Below are positions 60,532 through 64,000 of a stretch of DNA of 64,000 bases, one piece after another. The notes below the pieces were generated by a model, which saw nothing but the letters and a program-made list of their open reading frames with translations, did no database searches and was not told where the DNA came from. Source of the DNA: Halobiforma lacisalsi AJ5 (GTDB taxonomy: Archaea > Halobacteriota > Halobacteria > Halobacteriales > Natrialbaceae); assembly GCF_000226975.2 (NCBI RefSeq), contig NZ_CP019285.1, forward strand, positions 744,001 through 808,000, in the 5' to 3' direction. The translations under genes were made by a program, and so were the position numbers. The stretch's first letter is position 1. Each line of letters starts with the position of its first letter.

Positions 60532-60891
60532 ATGCCCTCCAGCGACGAATCGACCGATCCCGCCGAGTCGGACGCCAGTTACGTGACGACGTTCGATCCG
60601 CACGCCGGCGACGGACCGAGCGAGCGGATTATCGACGCGGTCGCCGCGCTCACGAACGCGGACCCGCTCGAGTTGACCCCCCTGTACGAGGCCGTGGATC
60701 CGGACGCACTCGACGCACTGTTCGTCCACAGCCGCGGCCGGAGCGGGCTGTCCGCCGCCAGCGGGGACCCGGATGTCGACGGTGGCATCGACGAACTGTG
60801 GTTCACCTACGAAGGGTTCGACGTCGGCGTCCACAGCGACGGCGAGATTCTGATCCAGGAGGCCACACAGGGATCGAGCGCGAGCACCTGA
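60532..60891 (+). CDS. HalOD1 output-domain protein
   Basis: A 119-residue protein carrying the HalOD1 domain, found alone or fused to sensor domains in haloarchaeal signalling. PSERIIDAVAALTNADPLELTPLYEAVDPDALDAL is the signature segment, followed by ELWFTYEGFDVGVHSDGEILI. It lacks a receiver or sensor. The TGA stop codon is the first triplet of a dispersed 81-bp repeat. A TATA-like ACTTAAAAC lies about 55 nt upstream, with a GGGG/CCCC hairpin in the leader. Confidence 0.85.
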   Translation: MPSSDESTDPAESDASYVTTFDPHAGDGPSERIIDAVAALTNADPLELTPLYEAVDPDALDALFVHSRGRSGLSAASGDPDVDGGIDELWFTYEGFDVGVHSDGEILIQEATQGSSAST

Positions 60892-60969
60892 TACGGATCG
60901 CGGTACCGAGGTACCGTCGCAACCGTCACCGGGTCGCGGTTGTGCGGGAACTGACGGACAGTAACCCGT
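60889..60969 (+). repeat. Dispersed structured element, copy B (3'-adjacent to the HalOD1 gene)
   Basis: An 81-bp element. It begins with the TGA stop of the HalOD1 gene, then has a perfect CGGTACC-GA-GGTACCG hairpin (60900-60915), a stem CGCAACCG (60918-60925) / CGGTTGTG (60937-60944) and the shared end GAACTGACGGACAGTAAC plus CCGT. It matches the copy at 47890-47971, opposite strand, at about 70 of 82 positions, and again sits between convergent genes. Confidence 0.85.
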
Positions 60970-61007
60970 ACGAGTTCCGGCCTCTCCGCCCGGGCCACAG
61001 CGGCCGG

Positions 61008-61871
61008 TCAGCCCCGTTCCTCGAGGAACTCGAGCAATACCCCGTTGACGTGCTCGGCTGCTTCGATGAAAAAGCAGTGTGACCCGCCATCGACGAGTTC
61101 GAGACGAGCGTCCGGAAGCCGCTCAGCCAGTAGTTCGCCGTTCGCGGCCGGGAGGACCCGATCGTCGGTGCCGTGCATGACCAGCGTCGGGATCCGGAGC
61201 CGCTCGAGGCGGTCGCTGACGTCGAACCCCAGGACGGCCGCGGCCTGGGCCTCGCGGGCCGGCTCGTCGGCGTCCTGCTCGAGTCGCCACTCGATGATCC
61301 GGTCCATCAGATGCGGGTTCCGGTTGGTGAACCGCTCGGTGAAGGCGGGTCGCATCCGGTGGCGGATCGTCTCGCGCTCGTTCGCCCCGTCGGGAACGTC
61401 GAAGATGTGTTCCTGGGTTTCCTCCGGAACGGGGACCGCGTCCGGCCCGCCGTGGCTCGTACAGCACAGCGTCAGCGTCTTCGTCCGCGAGTAGTCGAGC
61501 GCGTACTGCTGGGCGATCATCCCGCCCATGCTCGCTCCGACGAGGTGGACGTCGTAGAGGCCGGCGTCGTCGAGCACCGCCTCAAGGTCGGCCGCCAGCC
61601 CCTCGATCGAGTAGCCCGCCAGTTTGCTGAGGATCGGCGCGCGCAGGAGCCGAGGGAGTCGGGGGACGAGCGGCGGCAGGCCGGCGTCCGAGCGCCCAGT
61701 GCCCCGGTTGTCCGGAGCGATCACCCGGTACTCGTCGGCGACTGCCTCGCGTTGCCAGCGCCACATCCAGCGACCGTACCCCAGTCCCTGGAGGAAGACG
61801 ACCGGATCGCCGTTCTCCGCTCCGTCGCGCTCGTAGTAGATCGACACGCCGTCCCGCGTCGCCCGTGGCAT
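61008..61871 (-). CDS. Alpha/beta-fold hydrolase
   Basis: A 287-residue alpha/beta hydrolase. PVVFLQGLGYGRWMW is the oxyanion-hole region, APDNRGTGRSDAG follows, and the nucleophile elbow is GASMGG with Ser114. Acid and His of the triad lie in HGTDDRVLPAANG and GGSHCFFIEAA. The sequence resembles 3-oxoadipate enol-lactonase- or haloperoxidase-type enzymes, but substrate cannot be told. It is convergent with the HalOD1 gene, and the dispersed element lies between them. Confidence 0.9.
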   Translation of the reverse strand: MPRATRDGVSIYYERDGAENGDPVVFLQGLGYGRWMWRWQREAVADEYRVIAPDNRGTGRSDAGLPPLVPRLPRLLRAPILSKLAGYSIEGLAADLEAVLDDAGLYDVHLVGASMGGMIAQQYALDYSRTKTLTLCCTSHGGPDAVPVPEETQEHIFDVPDGANERETIRHRMRPAFTERFTNRNPHLMDRIIEWRLEQDADEPAREAQAAAVLGFDVSDRLERLRIPTLVMHGTDDRVLPAANGELLAERLPDARLELVDGGSHCFFIEAAEHVNGVLLEFLEERG

Positions 61872-62050
61872 ACCCGACGTGACGTATCGGATCCCCTTTA
61901 AATCGATCCTCGAGTTCGCCGTTCGAATCCGAGACGGGCGCCGGGACGTGTCGAAGTAATCCGGTTTTACCCCGTCCAAAACGGGGTTACCGTCCCCGGC
62001 GACAATCAGGGCGTTTATCCCGACGCAGTAATATCCTTTTACCGATCACG

Positions 62051-63163
62051 ATGCAGGCACTGCACGCCCGGTACCCGTTCCTCGAGGCCGCCCGCGAGAC
62101 CGTTGCCACGGAGGCGGTCGACCTCGCCACCGTCGTCGAACGGGACCGGGCGGTCGTCGAGCGCGCCACCCAACGCGTGATTACCGCGCTCGAGGACGGG
62201 GAGGTCGGCGACGCCCATCGGGACACCCGCACCGAGTTGCTCTCCTACCCGGTCGCGCGCGTCCTGGTTTCGATGGTCGACGAGCGCGTCCTCGTCCGGA
62301 AGTACGCCCGCGCGGAGGCCGCGACGGCCTACGAGCGGTTCACCGAGGACATGGCCGACACGACCGAACTGAAAAGCGTCGAGTCGACCGGCCTCGACCT
62401 CGAGGAGTTGCTCGACGAGTTCGACCTCGCGGCGGCGGTCCGCGAGACCGGTGCGGACGGACGCGGCAAGTACCGAATCGACGTCGGGACCTACCTCCCG
62501 CTGGCCGAGGACCTCTGGGACGACGAGTGGCGGCTTGTTAACCGGTCGTTGGCGGACGGGGAAGTCCCCCTCTCGGAGGAGGAACTGCTGACGCTCGTCC
62601 GCGAGGCGATCCGGAACCGCATCGACGAGGGGCTCCCCTTCGACGTGCCCGACGCGATCGCGACCGAACTCGAGGCCGAGGCCGACGAGATCAGGCGGGT
62701 GCTCGCCGATCTCGATCTCACACGCGAGATCGATACCGTCGTCCCCGAACTGTTCCCGCCGTGCATGAAGGCGCTGCTGGACGACGTCCAGAAGGGCGAA
62801 CACCTGCCCCACCACTCCCGCTTTGCCATCACCTCGTTCCTGACGAGCATCGGCATGACGACCGACGAGATCGTTGATCTCTACCGGGTGAACTCCTCGT
62901 TCGGCGAGGAGATGACGCGCTACCAGACCGAACACATCCGCGGGGAAACGTCGCCGACGGAGTACTCGCCGCCCTCCTGTGCGACGATGCAGTCCTACGG
63001 GGACTGCGTGAACAAGGACGACCTCTGTGAGCGCATCCCCCACCCGATGGCCTACTACGAGGAGCGAATCGACGACGCCGACGACGAGGAACTCGAGGAC
63101 TGGCGGGGAGGGGACGACGACTCGGAGGCCGAAGCCAGCAGCGAAGCGGCAAGCGCCGAGTAG
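62051..63163 (+). CDS. priL: DNA primase large subunit PriL
   Basis: A 370-residue PriL, the regulatory partner of the catalytic PriS in the archaeal/eukaryotic-type primase that starts DNA chains. The N-terminal helical domain contains YPVARVLVSMVDERVLVRKYARAEA. The C-terminal iron-sulfur domain has four Cys for a [4Fe-4S] cluster: Cys238 in FPPCMKALL, Cys310 in PPSCATMQ, Cys319 in YGDCVN and Cys326 in DLCERI, followed by HPMAYYEERI. The acidic tail (about 25 residues) is haloarchaeal. PCNA lies 1.7 kb upstream on the same strand; priS is not here. Confidence 0.96.
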   Translation: MQALHARYPFLEAARETVATEAVDLATVVERDRAVVERATQRVITALEDGEVGDAHRDTRTELLSYPVARVLVSMVDERVLVRKYARAEAATAYERFTEDMADTTELKSVESTGLDLEELLDEFDLAAAVRETGADGRGKYRIDVGTYLPLAEDLWDDEWRLVNRSLADGEVPLSEEELLTLVREAIRNRIDEGLPFDVPDAIATELEAEADEIRRVLADLDLTREIDTVVPELFPPCMKALLDDVQKGEHLPHHSRFAITSFLTSIGMTTDEIVDLYRVNSSFGEEMTRYQTEHIRGETSPTEYSPPSCATMQSYGDCVNKDDLCERIPHPMAYYEERIDDADDEELEDWRGGDDDSEAEASSEAASAE

Positions 63164-63193
63164 TGGCCGAACCACGGCTGCGGCGACGCCACC

Positions 63194-63685
63194 TTACTCG
63201 AGGGGCCGTTCGGCCGTGCTCTCCTCACGGCGACGCGTGACGTTCCGTCGCGTCGGCTCTCGGTCGCTTTGGCGGTCGGCGGATCCGGGAGCGGACGCCG
63301 ATTCGGACTCGAGGACGGATCCGGAGTCGGAGTCGGAGCCACGGGCCCGCCCGGGTTCGTGGTCGGCTCCGGACTCGTACCCTGAATCGAAGTCGGAGTC
63401 AGAGTCGGACTCGGATCCGGATCCGGACCCACGAAGCGACTCCCGTATCACGAGTCCGACCGCGAGCGCCACGAGAACGGCGAGTGTCCCGGCGGCCCCC
63501 GCCGGACTGAGCATCACTGACGGCCGCAAGACCAGCGACGACCCGAGTACCGCCAACGCAATGCCGCCGACGAGCGGCCATAGCAACGGTGACGACAGGG
63601 AGAGCGGGAGCGAGACCGAGCGCTGTGACCGACCGTGACCGTCGGCTGTCGCCCCGTCATCGGACTCGTCCACAAAACATGTCAC
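63194..63685 (-). CDS. Two-TM hypothetical protein with a Ser-Asp-rich tail
   Basis: A 163-residue protein. Two hydrophobic segments are at about 34-52 (LLWPLVGGIALAVLGSSLV) and 60-80 (LSPAGAAGTLAVLVALAVGLV). The C-terminal 80 residues are a low-complexity tail dominated by Gly-Ser and Asp-Ser repeats (GSGSGSESDSDSDFDSG), encoded by a GATCCG/GAGTC-type periodic tract, then a basic end (RRNVTRRREES). No function known. The repeat resembles the tract in the ligase-like gene at 47.2 kb. Confidence 0.65.
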   Translation of the reverse strand: MTCFVDESDDGATADGHGRSQRSVSLPLSLSSPLLWPLVGGIALAVLGSSLVLRPSVMLSPAGAAGTLAVLVALAVGLVIRESLRGSGSGSESDSDSDFDSGYESGADHEPGRARGSDSDSGSVLESESASAPGSADRQSDREPTRRNVTRRREESTAERPLE

Positions 63686-63732
63686 TCACACTATGTGAAA
63701 AAGCTGCCGGCTGTGTAGGCTTCGGCGGCCGA

Positions 63733-63987
63733 TCAGACCGCGCTCTGGGCGTCCGCGTCGTCGAGACCGTCGTCGGGGTCGTTCAGGATGTACGCCAGGC
63801 CGATCCCGACCGCGGTCAGCAGAACGATGAAGCCGATGATCGCGCCGACGAGCAGTTCCGCGCCGTCCTGGGAGAGCACACCGCCGTCACCGCCGTAGGT
63901 GTAGCCGATACCAATCATGGCCCCCAGCATCAACAGGACCGAAGAGACGGCGAGGACGATTTCGATAATTCGCTCACGCTCGAGCAT
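63733..63987 (-). CDS. Small two-TM membrane protein, 84 aa
   Basis: An 84-residue protein with hydrophobic segments at about 10-29 (VLAVSSVLLMLGAMIGIGYT) and 45-66 (LLVGAIIGFIVLLTAVGIGLAYIL), an outside loop with GGDGGVLSQDG and an acidic C-terminus. It resembles small haloarchaeal membrane proteins of unknown function. Confidence 0.75.
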   Translation of the reverse strand: MLERERIIEIVLAVSSVLLMLGAMIGIGYTYGGDGGVLSQDGAELLVGAIIGFIVLLTAVGIGLAYILNDPDDGLDDADAQSAV

Positions 63988-64000
63988 TATAGGACCGATT

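Overview
This is a GC-rich chromosomal window from a halophilic archaeon, most likely a member of the Natrialbales (Haloterrigena/Natrinema-like). The evidence is strongly acidic proteins throughout, archaeal replication proteins (PCNA, primase large subunit PriL, Orc1/Cdc6), an eIF1/SUI1 factor, HalOD1, bacterio-opsin-activator HTH and DUF7553-type genes, two Tat translocase TatC proteins including the double-length haloarchaeal form, and leaderless promoters with a TATA element about 27-33 nt upstream of the start codon. No rRNA, tRNA, CRISPR array or intact insertion sequence was found.

Layout. 1-3.6 kb: the start of an ABC-transporter ATPase, UvrC, a SUI1-like factor and a GNAT acetyltransferase. 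3.9-8.3 kb: a predicted 10-TM metal exporter, a small zinc-ribbon protein, a Bat-type regulator and UvrB. 8.8-33.5 kb: a catabolic island. It has an IclR regulator, XdhC- and MobA/MocA-like molybdenum-cofactor maturation proteins, a hydantoinase/dihydropyrimidinase-family hydrolase, a three-subunit molybdenum hydroxylase (CoxS/CoxL on one strand, CoxM/CoxG on the other), a cyclase-family hydrolase, a zinc alcohol dehydrogenase, two NCS2 nucleobase permeases, an MFS transporter, a soluble PAS-containing transducer, a CocE/NonD hydrolase, MoeA, and an operon of CaiB-type CoA-transferase, thiolase-fold protein and DUF35. Together these suggest uptake, hydroxylation and ring opening of nitrogen heterocycles such as purines or hydantoins.

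33.5-45 kb: an AT-rich island, a Tat-exported DUF4397 protein, a structured possible IS relic, Orc1/Cdc6, a histidine kinase, an archaeal MutS-like ATPase, a double-domain SagB-type oxidoreductase and an amidase. 45-52.5 kb: two DUF892 proteins, a glutamate-cysteine ligase-like gene broken by a frameshift at a hexanucleotide tract, a His-rich nickel/cobalt-type transporter, LarE, and a 308-bp, 7-bp minisatellite with a nested 91-bp period. 52.7-64 kb: divergent tatC genes, RlmE, a family-4-like uracil-DNA glycosylase, PCNA, PriL and small membrane proteins.

The most unusual non-coding signals are three. (i) An 81-82 bp dispersed repeat occurs at 47890-47971 and 60889-60969. Each copy begins exactly at the TGA stop codon of the gene in its own orientation and lies in a gap between convergent genes, and its stem-loop is largely maintained by paired changes. 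(ii) The 7-bp minisatellite has minus-strand GGGG runs grouped mainly in fours. (iii) Several perfect palindromes sit at the start sites of transporter genes. All functions are inferred from sequence alone.
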